Counted from the stretch's first letter, positions 29,374-39,859 are shown. The stretch is 64,000 nucleotides of DNA from Akkermansia muciniphila (GCA_945861535.1 CAMAUZ010000003.1:124001-188000), one strand, 5' to 3'. A program made the numbers and translations. The notes: generated from the letters alone by a model not told the origin.

Positions 29374-29752
29374 GACCGACAAAGTCTGGTACGCCTCGCG
29401 CCGCCGCGTGCTCGCCGACTGGCGGCACATCGACCTGGTGCCGCTGGAGAAAGCGCGCGCAGACACGGCCAAGCCCGCGTCCGCCGTGGTAGCCAAAGTC
29501 CTCACCGGCCTGCGCATCGAGAAACGCCAGGCCGAGGCCGAGATCATCCGCGTCTGGAACAACCTCCTCGATCCCAACGTCACCGCGCACGCCCAACCCA
29601 CCGGCCTGCGCGACGGCACGCTCTTCGTCACCGTCGATCACAGCGTGTGGCTCGACGAACTCGTCCGCTACCGCTACCGCCCGATCCTCACCCAACTCCA
29701 GACCGCGTTTGGCAAAACGACGATCGCCAAAATTTCGTGGCGTGTCGGGTAA
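29366..29752 (+). CDS. DciA/DUF721 family protein
   Basis: A 128-residue cytosolic protein with the DUF721 fold (about residues 45-125): IRVWNNLLDPNVTAHAQPTGLRDGTLFVTVD in pieces, then SVWLDELVRYRYRPILTQL, the helix and strand set typical of DciA, which helps load the replicative helicase. Many DUF721 members are known only by sequence, so the replication role is from family knowledge. The start ATG lies inside the GH42-like gene (8-base overlap), implying translational coupling with an apparently unrelated gene. An N-terminal extension of about 40 residues is lineage-specific. Confidence 0.8.
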   Translation: MSETDKVWYASRRRVLADWRHIDLVPLEKARADTAKPASAVVAKVLTGLRIEKRQAEAEIIRVWNNLLDPNVTAHAQPTGLRDGTLFVTVDHSVWLDELVRYRYRPILTQLQTAFGKTTIAKISWRVG

Positions 29753-29791
29753 AGGCGGTCCCGGGGCTGTGGGTGTAGGAAGATCGGGAGG

Positions 29792-29998
29792 GGAAAAAGC
29801 TCAAAGCCTAACGCTCAAAGCTCAAGGGAAGTTCAAAATCCCAAGCTTCACTGCTACTGACTACGGGATCGGATCCCGGTGGACAGACAAGGAACCTCGG
29901 AGCCGGACGCGCATTGAAACTCGCCACCTGGGCCTGGCTTGAAGCTTGCGCCTTGGAACTTCCCTTGAGCTTTGAACTTTAGCCTTGGAGCTTTTCCC
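29792..29998. repeat. Palindromic repeat, family G
   Basis: Arms AAGCTCAAAGCCTAACGCTC / AAAGCTCAAGGGAAGTTC on the left and GGAACTTCCCTTGAGCTTTG on the right, about 200 bp overall. More copies: 31413-31640 and 60569-60758; half copies near 5255, 13421, 40017 and 45101. It ends at the lysA stop. Confidence 0.75.
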
Positions 29999-30002
29999 GA
30001 CC

Positions 30003-31310
30003 TCACGCCGTCTTCGTCAGCCACGCCGGAATACCCTCCGCTTCCCAGATGATCTCCAGCGGTTGCCGCTCGCGCACCGCCGCCGCCTGCCGTCCATGTA
30101 CGAGCACCTCGGTCGTCAGCGCGCGGCTGTTGTAATTCGATCCCATCACCGAGCCGTATGCGCCCGCGCTCATCAGCGCGAGATAGTCGCCCTCGTCCAC
30201 CCGCGGCAGCGGGCGGTCCTTTGCAAAAGTATCCCCCGACTCGCAAATCGGCCCGACCACGTCCGACGAGATCAGCGGACCGGAGGTCTGCGCCACCGGC
30301 ACGATCTGGTGATACGAATCGTAAAACGCCGGGCGGATCAGGTCGTTCATCGCCGCGTCCACGATCACGAAATTTTTCTTGCCCGTGCGTTTCACATACT
30401 CGACGCGCGTCACGAGAATGCCCGCGTTGCCCACGATGTACCGGCCCGGCTCGACGAGGATGCGCAGGCCCAGCGGCTTGAGCAGCGGCACCAGCGCCGC
30501 CGCGTAACTCGCCGGCGTGATGATGTCCTTCGCCGCCGCGGTCTGCCACCACGCCGCCGCGCCGCTTTCGAGCGCATGATCGTAAACGATTCCGATGCCG
30601 CCCCCGATGCTGAAAAACTCGAAGGCATGTTTCTTCGCCAGCTTCTTCACCAGCGGCAGCATTTTCTCGACCGCCAGCCGGAACGGCTCGACCTGCGTGA
30701 GCTGCGAGCCGATGTGCATTTGAATGCCGCGCAGTCGCAGATTCTTGAGCTTGCTCGCGCGCGCATACACCGCGGCGACCTCCTCGAAGGCGATGCCGAA
30801 CTTATTTTCGTAAGTGCCCGTCGTGATCTTCGCGTGCGTGTGCGCGTCGATGTTCGGGTTCACCCGCACCGCGATGGACGCGACCAGGTCGTGCTTGGCG
30901 GCGAGGCGGTTGATGCGCTGCAACTCCGGCTCGCTCTCGACATTGAACGCGTAAATCCCCTGCTTGAGCGCGTGCTCGATCTCGCGCTCGGTCTTGCCCA
31001 CGCCGGCGAACACGCACTTCTTGGGATCCCCGCCGGCCGCCATCACGCGGCGCAGTTCGCCCTCGCTCACCACGTCGAAACCCGCGCCGCAATTGGCCAG
31101 CGTGCGCATCACGGCCAGATTCGAGTTCGCCTTCATCGCGAAACAAATCTGGTGATCGAGCGGCGCCAGCGCCTGGTCGAGCTTCTGATAATGATCCTCC
31201 AGCGTGTGCTGGGAGTAGATATACAGCGGCGTGCCGTGCTTCTTCACCAGGGTGTCCACCGCGAGCTGATCGCAGGTCAGCTTCCCATCGACATATTTGA
31301 AATCGTGCAT
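30003..31310 (-). CDS. lysA: Diaminopimelate decarboxylase
   Basis: PLP-dependent cytosolic enzyme making L-lysine from meso-diaminopimelate. The 435-residue product has the PLP lysine at residue 60 in CFAMKANSN, the glycine-rich FFSIGGGIGI (about residue 235), VEPGRYIVGNAG near residue 295, and the C-terminal beta barrel with CESGDTFAKDRPLP carrying the catalytic Cys-Glu of the neighbouring subunit. The IGGGIGI variant replaces the more usual GGGLGI. Length is normal and the start is the only ATG before FKYVDG. It is alone between two family G repeats; no lysine riboswitch is apparent upstream. Confidence 0.95.
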   Translation of the reverse strand: MHDFKYVDGKLTCDQLAVDTLVKKHGTPLYIYSQHTLEDHYQKLDQALAPLDHQICFAMKANSNLAVMRTLANCGAGFDVVSEGELRRVMAAGGDPKKCVFAGVGKTEREIEHALKQGIYAFNVESEPELQRINRLAAKHDLVASIAVRVNPNIDAHTHAKITTGTYENKFGIAFEEVAAVYARASKLKNLRLRGIQMHIGSQLTQVEPFRLAVEKMLPLVKKLAKKHAFEFFSIGGGIGIVYDHALESGAAAWWQTAAAKDIITPASYAAALVPLLKPLGLRILVEPGRYIVGNAGILVTRVEYVKRTGKKNFVIVDAAMNDLIRPAFYDSYHQIVPVAQTSGPLISSDVVGPICESGDTFAKDRPLPRVDEGDYLALMSAGAYGSVMGSNYNSRALTTEVLVHGRQAAAVRERQPLEIIWEAEGIPAWLTKTA

Positions 31311-31412
31311 CGCACCGAGTTATGCCCGTCAGCGTCGGGGAAATAAAGGCTAAGTTCACGCCGACGGTTTTTCGCGAAGCCTCCCGCGGTGGGTGGAGAC
31401 GGCAGGGGTGGC

Positions 31413-31640
31413 GGAAGCTCAAAGTTCAAAGCTCAAAGCTCAAGGGAAACTCCAAGATTCCAACCTCCAGACGTAACGCCGGGCATAGCGGGAAAAACCA
31501 ACCGCCGGTCTCCGCGCCGGCCTCGGCTCTGGCCTCGGCTCCGCTCCCTGCGCGCGGCGTCCCTGCGCCTTGTTGGCCTTGGTTCTTGAACCCGGTTCGG
31601 TGCTTCCCTTGAGCTTTGAGCTTTAAACTTGGAACTTCCC
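31413..31640. repeat. Palindromic repeat, family G
   Basis: Left arm GGAAGCTCAAAGTTCAAAGC then TCAAAGCTCAAGGGAAAC; right arm CTTCCCTTGAGCTTTGAGCT then TTAAACTTGGAACTTCCC. It occupies the gap 31311-31786 between lysA and the DUF1080 gene; the rest of the gap shows no gene. Confidence 0.75.
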
Positions 31641-31786
31641 ACCTCGTTCGCAGCCCCCGCTTGCCACCGTGGCGACGCGATGTTACCCACACCGGCAAGC
31701 ATCGCGGTTGTGCCCCGTTCATTTGCCGGTGTTTCGGCAGCGGGGCCTGGCGCACGATGCGATCAACTCGAACCCAGCAAAATTGC

Positions 31787-32605
31787 ATGAAGACTCAAAC
31801 CTTGCTCTTGGCGCTTGTCGTGGCCGGCACCGCCCTCGATTCCCACGCCGCTGATGGCGACAAAAAACCCCTCGGCTACCAGGACTCGCCAATTATTCCC
31901 GGCACCAAATGGCACGTTCATGACGGCGAGCGTCCCGCGCCGCGCGTCGTCACCACGGCCGAGACCTTCAGCCACCTCGCCAAACCGCCTTCGGACGCGA
32001 TCGTCCTGTTCGACGGCACCGACTTGGCGAACTGGGAGGGCGGCAAGACCGGCAAGCCCGGCTGGAAAGTCGAGAACGGGTACATGGAAGTCGCCGGCGG
32101 CACCGGCAGCATCCAGACCAAGGGGAAGTTCGCTGACTTCCAGCTTCATCTCGAATTCGCCACACCCGCCGAAGTGAAGGGCAACAGCCAGGGCCGCGGC
32201 AACAGCGGCGTCCTCTTCAACGGCATCTACGAAGTCCAGGTGCTCGACTCCTACGAAAACCCGACCTACCCGGACGGCCAGTGCGCCGCGATCTACGGCC
32301 AGTCGCCGCCGCTCGTGAACGCCAGCAAAAAGCCCGGCGAATGGCAGAGCTACGACATCATCTGGGAATCGCCCCGCTGGGACGCCGAGGGCAAGATCGC
32401 CAAGAAGGCTGCCGTCACCGTGATCCACAACGGCGTGGTTGTTCACCATCGCAAGGAATACCAGGGCAACACGCCCCACCGGAACAACGGCAACTACAAC
32501 AAGCCGCATCCGCCGGAAATGTTCATCCAGCTCCAGGACCACGGAAACCCGATGCGCTTCCGCAACATCTGGCTGCGCAAGCTCGGGGAGTACGATCAGC
32601 CGTAA
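31787..32605 (+). CDS. Exported DUF1080 (3-keto-disaccharide hydrolase-like) protein
   Basis: A 272-residue protein with a signal peptide (TLLLALVVAGTALDSHA) and one DUF1080 domain of concanavalin-like beta-sandwich fold (about residues 65-265). Landmarks: IVLFDGTDLANWEGG, WKVENGYMEVAGGTGSIQT, NSGVLFNGIYEVQVLDSY, and the closing FIQLQDHGNPMRFRNIWLR. Some DUF1080 proteins hydrolyse 3-keto-glycosides; that activity is from family knowledge. It is followed by a strong terminator, then an isomerase-like gene and a Gfo/Idh dehydrogenase, a grouping consistent with oxidised-sugar use. The ATG at 31787 precedes the signal peptide directly. Confidence 0.9.
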   Translation: MKTQTLLLALVVAGTALDSHAADGDKKPLGYQDSPIIPGTKWHVHDGERPAPRVVTTAETFSHLAKPPSDAIVLFDGTDLANWEGGKTGKPGWKVENGYMEVAGGTGSIQTKGKFADFQLHLEFATPAEVKGNSQGRGNSGVLFNGIYEVQVLDSYENPTYPDGQCAAIYGQSPPLVNASKKPGEWQSYDIIWESPRWDAEGKIAKKAAVTVIHNGVVVHHRKEYQGNTPHRNNGNYNKPHPPEMFIQLQDHGNPMRFRNIWLRKLGEYDQP

Positions 32606-32629
32606 TTTTCACGGTTGTTTTCTTCCTCG

Positions 32630-32665
32630 GGGCCGGGCGGCGACGCCCGGCCCTTTTTGTTTTTT
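32630..32665 (+). terminator. Rho-independent terminator of the DUF1080 gene
   Basis: Perfect 10-bp stem GGGCCGGGCG/CGCCCGGCCC with a 4-base loop (32630-32653), then TTTTTGTTTTTTT. It lies 25 bases past the stop, so the genes downstream need their own promoter. Confidence 0.92.
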
Positions 32666-32709
32666 TGCGCGGCACCGGAACCATGCGCCGGCGCGGGGAT
32701 CGAACGCGC

Positions 32710-32796
32710 ACGGCGTTTACGCCGCTTCAGCGTCGAGCGTTGGCGCGGGTGCGAACGGCGTGCCACATCCGGACGCTGAAGCGGCGTGAACGCCGC
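32710..32796. repeat. Palindromic repeat, family E
   Basis: Arms ACGGCGTTTACGCCGCTTCA and its mirror TGAAGCGGCGTGAACGCCG, with inner GCGTC/GACGC. The apex hairpin GGCGTTTACGCC is also seen at positions 4-15 of the window. It lies in the gap 32606-32929 after the terminator. Confidence 0.7.
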
Positions 32797-32929
32797 GCGC
32801 CAGCCACCCCAAAAATCGCAAAAGAGCTTGCCCTCCCAAATCCTTTTCGGCACACAAGGCGCACCATTTACCGCCACTTGCGCTAATAAAATCAGCCCTT
32901 TGATCCAACCTCCGAAGCCTCCCAAAACC

Positions 32930-33970
<1,041 letters not shown>

Positions 33971-34091
33971 GCGCCGGGAAAAAACTTGGCGCGTCCTCCG
34001 AGGTGTGACTATTAATGGTCATCGTGCTCCTGGCAGTAACTTGTCCCTGACTCTCATCGCGGGATAGGCAAGCCCAGGAGCTTTTTCATTT

Positions 34092-34290
34092 ATGCCCACC
34101 GCCGTGTTGGTTGATGGCGCCTTCTTTCTCCACCGCTACGCGTCGGTTCACGCCGATGGCGCGACCCAATCACCTCAGCAGGTCGGAAGGCGTGAACTTC
34201 ATTCTGGACCCGATGTGGAATCACATCGCACCCTCGCTGCTGGAACACATCGACGGTCTGAAATCTCAGTGTCCCCGACCCGGTTCAAAA
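34092..34290 (+). pseudogene. Remnant of a NYN-domain (DUF88/LabA-like) nuclease gene
   Basis: The frame opening at 34092 reads MPTAVLVDGAFFLHRYASVH, the start expected of NYN/DUF88 proteins including the first catalytic Asp. After about 20 residues it loses similarity, and a second frame downstream (about 34180-34290) reads EGVNFILDPMWNHIAPSLL then EHIDGLKSQ, which looks like the end of such a protein. The middle, with the remaining catalytic residues, is missing. I read this as a gene with an internal deletion and frame change. The assignment rests on motif memory. The rest of the gap 33971-34340 shows nothing else. Confidence 0.5.
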
Positions 34291-34340
34291 TCACAGTCCT
34301 CCACCACTAACAACCAAACCAATCCAACCTCTCCATAAAC

Positions 34341-35483
34341 ATGAAACAACTCCGCATCGGTCTCATCGGCTACAGCTTCATGGGCCGCGCCCATAGCAAC
34401 GCCTTCCACCAGGTCAACCACTTCTTCCCCTCCAGCTACGAGGTCGTCCCGCAGGCCGTGTGCGGACGCGACGAGGCCAAGGTCAAGGAATTCGCCGCCA
34501 AATGGGGCTACAAATCCATCGAGACCGACTGGCGCAAACTCATCGAGCGCGACGACATCGATGTCATCGACATCGCCACGCCGAACAACATGCACGCCGA
34601 GCAGGCCATCGCCGCCGCCAAGGCCGGCAAAATGATCCTCTGCGAAAAACCGCTCGGCCTGAACGCCAAGGAAGCGGAAAAGATGCTCAAGGCCATCGAG
34701 AAGGCCGGCGTGCCAAACATGGTCTGGTATAACTACCGCCGCTGCCCCGCGGTCACGCTCGCGAAGCAGCTCATCGACGCCGGCAAACTCGGCCGCGTCT
34801 TCCACTACCGCGCCAATTTCCTCCAGGACTGGACCATCAACCCCGAGCTGCCGCAGGGCGGCACCGGCCTCTGGCGTCTCGACGTGAAGGTCGCCGGCTC
34901 CGGCGTCACGGGCGACCTCCTCGCGCACTGCATCGACACCGCACTGTGGCTCAACGGCGGCATCAAGGACGTGACCGCAATGACCGAGACCTTCGTGAAG
35001 GAGCGCAAACACAACGTCTCCGGCAAGGTCGAGAAGGTGGGCATCGACGACGCCTGCTCGTTCATGTGCCACTTCAACAACGGCTCCCTCGGTCTCTTCG
35101 AATCCACCCGCTACGCCCGCGGCCACAAGGCGCTCTACACCTTCGAGATCAACGGCGAGAACATGTCGCTCAAATGGGACCTCCACGACCTGCACCGCCT
35201 GCAGATTTTTGACTACGCCGACGAAAGCAAGGAGCGCGGCTGGAAGAGTGTCCATGTCTCCGACGGCGACCATCCCTACTGCGGCAAGTGGTGGGTGCCC
35301 GGCCTCCAGCTCGGCTACGAGCACAGCTTCGTCCACGCGATGGTCGAGTTCGTGCAAGGCCTCGAGAGCGGCAAAGGCTGCAAGCCCGACTTCAAGGACG
35401 GCCTCGCCACCGATTACGTCGTGGACGCCGTACTGGCCTCCGGCAAGTCGAAGAAGTGGCAGAACGTCAAGCAGACCAAGTAA
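34341..35483 (+). CDS. Gfo/Idh/MocA family NAD(P)-dependent oxidoreductase
   Basis: A 380-residue cytosolic dehydrogenase of the glucose-fructose oxidoreductase/inositol dehydrogenase family. The N-terminal Rossmann domain opens [18 protein letters not shown], the conserved EKP motif appears as LCEKPLGLN near residue 100, and the catalytic region [15 protein letters not shown] near residue 195 contains the Asp/His pair. The C-terminal beta sheet is complete. With the upstream isomerase-like gene and DUF1080 gene it suggests oxidation or isomerisation of a carbohydrate. The NYN remnant separates it from the isomerase gene. A strong terminator follows. Confidence 0.92.
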   Translation: MKQLRIGLIGYSFMGRAHSNAFHQVNHFFPSSYEVVPQAVCGRDEAKVKEFAAKWGYKSIETDWRKLIERDDIDVIDIATPNNMHAEQAIAAAKAGKMILCEKPLGLNAKEAEKMLKAIEKAGVPNMVWYNYRRCPAVTLAKQLIDAGKLGRVFHYRANFLQDWTINPELPQGGTGLWRLDVKVAGSGVTGDLLAHCIDTALWLNGGIKDVTAMTETFVKERKHNVSGKVEKVGIDDACSFMCHFNNGSLGLFESTRYARGHKALYTFEINGENMSLKWDLHDLHRLQIFDYADESKERGWKSVHVSDGDHPYCGKWWVPGLQLGYEHSFVHAMVEFVQGLESGKGCKPDFKDGLATDYVVDAVLASGKSKKWQNVKQTK

Positions 35484-35517
35484 AACCACGACCGCGATAA
35501 CTCAGCCTCTCAACCAA

Positions 35518-35548
35518 AGCGCCCGCGCCAAACGCGGGCGCTTTTTTT
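35518..35548 (+). terminator. Rho-independent terminator of the Gfo/Idh gene
   Basis: Perfect 10-bp stem AGCGCCCGCG/CGCGGGCGCT with loop CCAAA, followed by a run of T. It begins 35 bases past the stop. Confidence 0.92.
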
Positions 35549-35784
35549 CATTCCTCCGGTAGGGACGCGTTGCGCGCGTCCGTAACCTTTCCCCCACTGA
35601 CGCCCTCGCCTGTAACCCACGTCTCGCAATCCCGCCGCGCCCCGCCGGGAAAAAGTCCGAGCCGAGCAGCCGCTCGGCCGCCTCCCTTGTAGGAGACGAC
35701 GTGAGGAGACTCTCACTTCCTTTTGCCCAATCCCGCCGCTCCCGAAGAAAAGGGCAGAGACTGCCAACGTACGCTTCCGCACAG

Positions 35785-35887
35785 GTACCGCAGGCGTCCC
35801 GCCTGCGAGTTCGCGGGGCGTCTCGCCCCGAGTCGGTACGGGCGGAGAGACGCCGCCCGAACTCGCCGGCGAGGACGCCTGCGCTAC
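35785..35887. repeat. Family Q hairpin-array repeat
   Basis: A 103-bp palindrome made of four hairpins: CGCAGGCG-TCC-CGCCTGCG, CGGGGCG-TCT-CGCCCCG, GGGCGGAGAGACGCCGCCC and CGCCGGCGAGGACGCCTGCG. On the minus strand it begins GTAGCGCAGG, and that TAG is the stop codon of thpR. A half unit is at 25994. The gap 35549-35784 shows no gene. Confidence 0.8.
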
Positions 35888-36522
35888 CCCGCCGCCCCAA
35901 GCGGCACGCGCGCCAGCGTGGTGTAAACCGAGCCGCCCGGCCGGAGCACACTCTCCTGCAATTCCACCGCCTCCGCCCGCCAGTCACCGACCTGCGAAAA
36001 CGCCACGCCCGCCAGCGCTTCGCCAACTTCCCGCACCTCGCGCGGACGACGCGACAGCACCCGCCCCATCGTCAGGTGCGCCGTGAAATCCTCGCGCTTC
36101 TCGTGCTCGCCCAGCGCTTCAGTCACAGCCGCCACCCGCTCCTGTAAACGCGCCAGCGCCGCGATCTCCCCCGTCACCCCAACCCACAGCACGCGCGGCC
36201 GGACCGCGTTGGGAAAACATCCAAACCCTTCGGCCTTCAGTCGCAGTGCCAGCGCGTCCGCACACACACTCCGCAACGCCGCCGTCACTTCTGGAATCGC
36301 CGCCGCCCGCACCTTGCCGAGGAATTTCAACGTGAGATGAATCTGCTCCGGTCGCGTCCAGCGCACGCTCTTGGCCGGCACCCTCGCGGCCAGGCTCGCC
36401 TGCAGCCGCTCCAATTGCGCGCTCAGCGAGTCGTCAACGGGGATCGCGATAAAGACCCGGACAAAGGCCGGGAGGACTGGCGGCGACAACTCGTTTGGGA
36501 GGGAGCTTGGGGAAGGGGGCAT
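35884..36522 (-). CDS. thpR: RNA 2',3'-cyclic phosphodiesterase (2H family)
   Basis: A 212-residue cytosolic enzyme opening 2',3'-cyclic phosphates of RNA; formerly called 2'-5' RNA ligase. The two catalytic H-x-T motifs are present: HLTLKFLG near residue 63 and HLTMGR near residue 150. The N-terminal strand is VRVFIAIPVDD. The ATG at 36522 leaves a 20-residue non-conserved leader; no GTG or ATG lies closer to the conserved part. The stop codon TAG coincides with the terminal GTAG of the family Q repeat. The FtsB-like gene ends 5 bases upstream of the start, so the two are probably co-transcribed. Confidence 0.9.
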   Translation of the reverse strand: MPPSPSSLPNELSPPVLPAFVRVFIAIPVDDSLSAQLERLQASLAARVPAKSVRWTRPEQIHLTLKFLGKVRAAAIPEVTAALRSVCADALALRLKAEGFGCFPNAVRPRVLWVGVTGEIAALARLQERVAAVTEALGEHEKREDFTAHLTMGRVLSRRPREVREVGEALAGVAFSQVGDWRAEAVELQESVLRPGGSVYTTLARVPLGAAG

Positions 36523-36527
36523 CGCGC

Positions 36528-36869
36528 CTACCGCCCCGCCGCCGGCGCGCGGGGTGCCGGCACCGGCGCGGCCGGCTCGACGAAGCGAAACACCATTTCA
36601 TCCGACTTCGCGTAGCCGAGATATTCGCGAATCAGACGCTCCTGGGATTTCCGGTCGGTCCGCAGCAGCGAGATGGTCGAGTCGAGTTGCCGCTTCCGCT
36701 CCTCTTCCTGCGCGCCCGCGCGTTTCAACCGCTGGATTTCCGCGCGCATCGTCTGGTTCTGCTTGATGAGCGGCGAATACCAGACCGCCACCGCGACCAG
36801 CACGGCGACGAACAGCAGGACGAGAATCGCATTCGTCAGCACATCCCAAATTCCAGTCGCAGATTTCAT
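36528..36869 (-). CDS. FtsB/DivIC-like septum formation initiator family protein
   Basis: A 113-residue bitopic membrane protein from the ATG at 36869. A short cytosolic start is followed by one membrane helix (AILVLLFVAVLVAVAVWY, about residues 13-30), then a coiled coil (QTMRAEIQRLKRAGAQEEER, about 38-75) and the segment LIREYLGYAKSDEMVFRFVE, which fits the YxxxxE-type end of FtsB/DivIC proteins (RxxLGYxxxxE). It ends in a Pro/Ala tail. Such proteins help build the divisome. It lies just ahead of thpR. The family call is by layout and motif only. Confidence 0.75.
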   Translation of the reverse strand: MKSATGIWDVLTNAILVLLFVAVLVAVAVWYSPLIKQNQTMRAEIQRLKRAGAQEEERKRQLDSTISLLRTDRKSQERLIREYLGYAKSDEMVFRFVEPAAPVPAPRAPAAGR

Positions 36870-37453
36870 TGAGCGGGAGTGATACACGCTCACTGGAGAA
36901 ATGGAAGCTCACACCAACGGCGTGGAAATCCTCCTCCCAGCCTGCCCCCTTCCGCCGGCCGAGTACAGCGGCCCCATGCTCCGTCGTCTCGGCCCTCGGT
37001 CTCTCCGCACGCCGGTGCCCGCAGCGGTCCGTCAAACACACCGTAGGCAACCTGAATCTGCCCCCGTTCCCAAAACCGAATTGGCAAAGGAATGGAGGCA
37101 AAGGAATGAGAACCAAAAGTCTCCCTTCCCCATTCCTTTGCCTCCATTCCCTTGCCCCAAATTCCCCTGCCCTGCTCCCACACGCCTGTCGGTGGTGTTC
37201 ATACCGGCCCTGAGATTCGCCTTCCGGCCAGCACCACAAGCCTGCGAAACCCCGTCGCCACCGGCGTTCGCTGAACAATGCGGGTGGGTCCGCGTCTGAG
37301 GCTGGCGACAAAAACCCGGCCGAAATTTTGAACTCATCTCCTGCATTCCCGCCCGCGCCCGAAGCACCCCCGCCCCGGCCCGCGCACGAATATTTTGGCC
37401 GCGGATAACCACCCGCTTCCCGTCCCCCAACGCCCGTCAATCAAGCTCTCCCC
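36870..37453. other. Intergenic repeats between the FtsB-like gene and the PPC protein
   Basis: No gene is seen. Around 37075-37180 a family J palindrome has GGCAAAGGAATGGAGGCAAA facing CATTCCTTTGCCTCCATTCC, followed by CCTTGCCCCAAATTCCCCTG. A second family J copy is at 58968-59068. Near 36970 there is a fragment like family O (GGCCCCATGCTCCG). The flanking genes are divergent, so promoters should lie here but none is evident. Confidence 0.55.
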
Positions 37454-39859
37454 GTGCCTTTTTCCCTCACACTCCGCCCCCGATTTCTCGTCCCCGTCCT
37501 CCTCTCCGTCTTCATCGCCACCGGCTCATCCGCCGCGCGCGCGCAGTCGCCGGAACTGACGGGTGCCACGCCGCTCGCCGTGCGGCCGGGCGCGACGACC
37601 ACCGTCACCTGGCTGGGGAGCAACCTGCAAAATCCGCTCGCGCTCTGGACCTCGTTTGGCGCGACGAATGAGTGGACGCCGCCAGCCACCGGCAAGGACG
37701 GCAAGCCGTTGCCCGCCGACAACAAGAAGCTCGTCAGCCAGCTCGCCGTGCCCGCCGCCGCGCCGCTGGGCGTGGGCCTGGTGCGGGTCGCGACGGCCAG
37801 CGGCCTCTCCAGTCCGTTCTTTTTTCTAGTCGATGACCTGCCCGTGATTGAACGCGTGCGCGGCAACGATTCGCCCGCCAAAGCGCAGGCGCTCAAGCCG
37901 CCCGTCGCTGTCGAAGGCAACACCGAGGCGGGCCGCGCGGATTATTTTCAGTTCGACCTCGCAGCCGGCGAAAGCATTTCCATCGAGGTCTTCGCCGCGC
38001 GGCTCCTTACCAAGTGCGACCCGACGCTGCGCCTGCTCGACGCGCGCGGAGCCGAACTGGCCTTCGCCGATGACACGCCGGGCCTCGGCGGCGACTGCTG
38101 GCTGCGGCATCGCGCGACGGCCGCGGGGCCGGTGATTCTGGAAATTCGCGACGCCGCGTGGCTCGGCGGCGCCGACCGGCGCTATCACCTTCGCATCGGC
38201 GATTTCCCGCTCGTGGCCACGGCGTTCCCGCCCGCGGGCGCACCCGGCGCAACGGTCGAGGGCGCGACGTTCGGCGGCAGCGGCAACTCCAGCGCGCCAA
38301 ACTTCAAGACCACCACCTCAAAAATCCCCTGCGAAACCGTGTTCGCCCCCGTGCGTTTCGCGGCCAACAAGCCTGCCGCGTTCGTGCCCGTGCGCTCCGA
38401 AACGCTCCCGATTCATCTGGAAAAAGAGCCGAACGACACGCCCGCCCAAGCCGCCCTCGTGCGGACGCCCGTGGCGATTTACGGCCGGCTCGACCGCCCC
38501 GGCGACCGCGACATTTTCCGGCTCGCGGTGAAAAAGGGCGAACGCTTCACCCTCACGCCCGTCACGCGCAGCCTCGGTTCGCCCGCGATGCTCTACCTCG
38601 CGGTCGAGGATGAAAAAGGCGCGCTGCTCGCCGCCAACGACACCGCGAGCACGCAGCCGCTCACGGAGATTCCCGTCACCTTCCGCGCGGCGGCGGATGG
38701 CGAATGCCGCATCATCATTGGCGAACTCGCGCATCGCGGCGGGCCGGGATTCACCTACGGCCTGCGCGTCGAGTCGGGCGACGCGGGCTTCGATCTCACC
38801 GTCACGGGCGACCGCTTCGTCGTGGCGCTCGGCGGTTCCTTCACCGCCAAGATCGCCGCGCAACGCCGCAGCGTGACCGGCCCGATCACCCTCGCGCTCG
38901 AGAGCGGGGACGGCACGCCGTTGCCCGCCGGGTTCACGCTCGAAGCGCACGTCATCGACAAGGGCAAAAACGACACGCAGCTCAAAGTCACCGTGCCCGA
39001 CAACCTGCCGCTCGGCTCCATTTTCAACATCGCCATCGTCGGCCGCGGCCGCGACGGCACCAACGAATTCTCCGCCCTCGCGCGCCAGCCCGCGCCGAAT
39101 CCCGCCAACGCCAAGGACCCGTCGCTGCCGCTGCTCGCGTTGCCGAGCATCCCGCGCCTGCTCCGCGAGGCTGTCGCCCTCTGCGTCGGGGCGAAGGCAC
39201 CCGATTTCTTCGCGATCAGCGTCCCCGCCGGGCCGGTGGGTTTGGCGAAGCTCGTGAACCGAGGCGCGTTCGTCGTCAGCCAGAAACCGCTCGCGAAAGA
39301 GTTCGTTTCGCTCGTGAAGCTCACCTTCGAGGGCCTCCCGAAAGACATCACCATCGCCGCGCAAACCCCCAAGCCGACCAAGACCGGCGTGGCCAGTTTT
39401 CAATGTGACATCACCGGCCCCGCCGAATCGCTCACCGGTGACAAGACCTTCACCATCGTCGCGACCGCCGAGCACAAGGGCGCCACGCAGGAAATGCGGC
39501 TGACCAATGTCGTGCTGCGCGCCGTCGAGCCGCTCGGCCTCGAAGCCAAGCCCGCCGGACCGCTCCCGCGCGGCGGCAAACAAAAACTGAACCTCACGAT
39601 CACGCGCTACGGCAAAGCTGCCGACGCGCTGCCGGTGATTGTCCGTTTGCCGAAGCTCCCCACGGGCGTAACCGGCCCCGAGTCGCTCACCATCGCCGCC
39701 AATCAAACCAGCGCGGAACTCGAACTCACCGCCGCCGCCACCGTCGCACCCGGCAAGCTCGCCGGACTCATCCTCACCGCCACGACCCAGGTGAAAAGCC
39801 GCGACGTGAAAGTGGAAAGCGCGCCCGTCGTGCTCGAAGTGGTGGACGCGAAGAAGTGA
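37454..39859 (+). CDS. Exported protein with PPC-type beta domains
   Basis: An 801-residue exported protein starting at the GTG at 37454, with a signal peptide (FLVPVLLSVFIATGSSAARAQS). An Ig-like strand set follows (residues about 35-120, SPELTGATPLAVRPGATTTV). Two regions resemble bacterial pre-peptidase C-terminal (PPC) domains: EAGRADYFQFDLAAGESISIE near residue 155 in pieces, and RLDRPGDRDIFRLAVKKGE near residue 350. The C-terminal third is further beta-rich sequence without a recognised catalytic motif. Proteins of this type are common beside DUF1501 and DUF1549 genes in this bacterial group. No function is assigned. Confidence 0.8.
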   Translation: MPFSLTLRPRFLVPVLLSVFIATGSSAARAQSPELTGATPLAVRPGATTTVTWLGSNLQNPLALWTSFGATNEWTPPATGKDGKPLPADNKKLVSQLAVPAAAPLGVGLVRVATASGLSSPFFFLVDDLPVIERVRGNDSPAKAQALKPPVAVEGNTEAGRADYFQFDLAAGESISIEVFAARLLTKCDPTLRLLDARGAELAFADDTPGLGGDCWLRHRATAAGPVILEIRDAAWLGGADRRYHLRIGDFPLVATAFPPAGAPGATVEGATFGGSGNSSAPNFKTTTSKIPCETVFAPVRFAANKPAAFVPVRSETLPIHLEKEPNDTPAQAALVRTPVAIYGRLDRPGDRDIFRLAVKKGERFTLTPVTRSLGSPAMLYLAVEDEKGALLAANDTASTQPLTEIPVTFRAAADGECRIIIGELAHRGGPGFTYGLRVESGDAGFDLTVTGDRFVVALGGSFTAKIAAQRRSVTGPITLALESGDGTPLPAGFTLEAHVIDKGKNDTQLKVTVPDNLPLGSIFNIAIVGRGRDGTNEFSALARQPAPNPANAKDPSLPLLALPSIPRLLREAVALCVGAKAPDFFAISVPAGPVGLAKLVNRGAFVVSQKPLAKEFVSLVKLTFEGLPKDITIAAQTPKPTKTGVASFQCDITGPAESLTGDKTFTIVATAEHKGATQEMRLTNVVLRAVEPLGLEAKPAGPLPRGGKQKLNLTITRYGKAADALPVIVRLPKLPTGVTGPESLTIAANQTSAELELTAAATVAPGKLAGLILTATTQVKSRDVKVESAPVVLEVVDAKK

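Noticed and set aside
31311-31500. Possible lysine riboswitch ahead of lysA
   Set aside because: The sequence is a family G repeat arm and I cannot find the conserved core of a lysine riboswitch.
34092-34310. Intact small gene of 72 codons
   Set aside because: Similarity to a NYN start is lost after about 20 residues and the family's tail appears in another frame, so I list it as a remnant.
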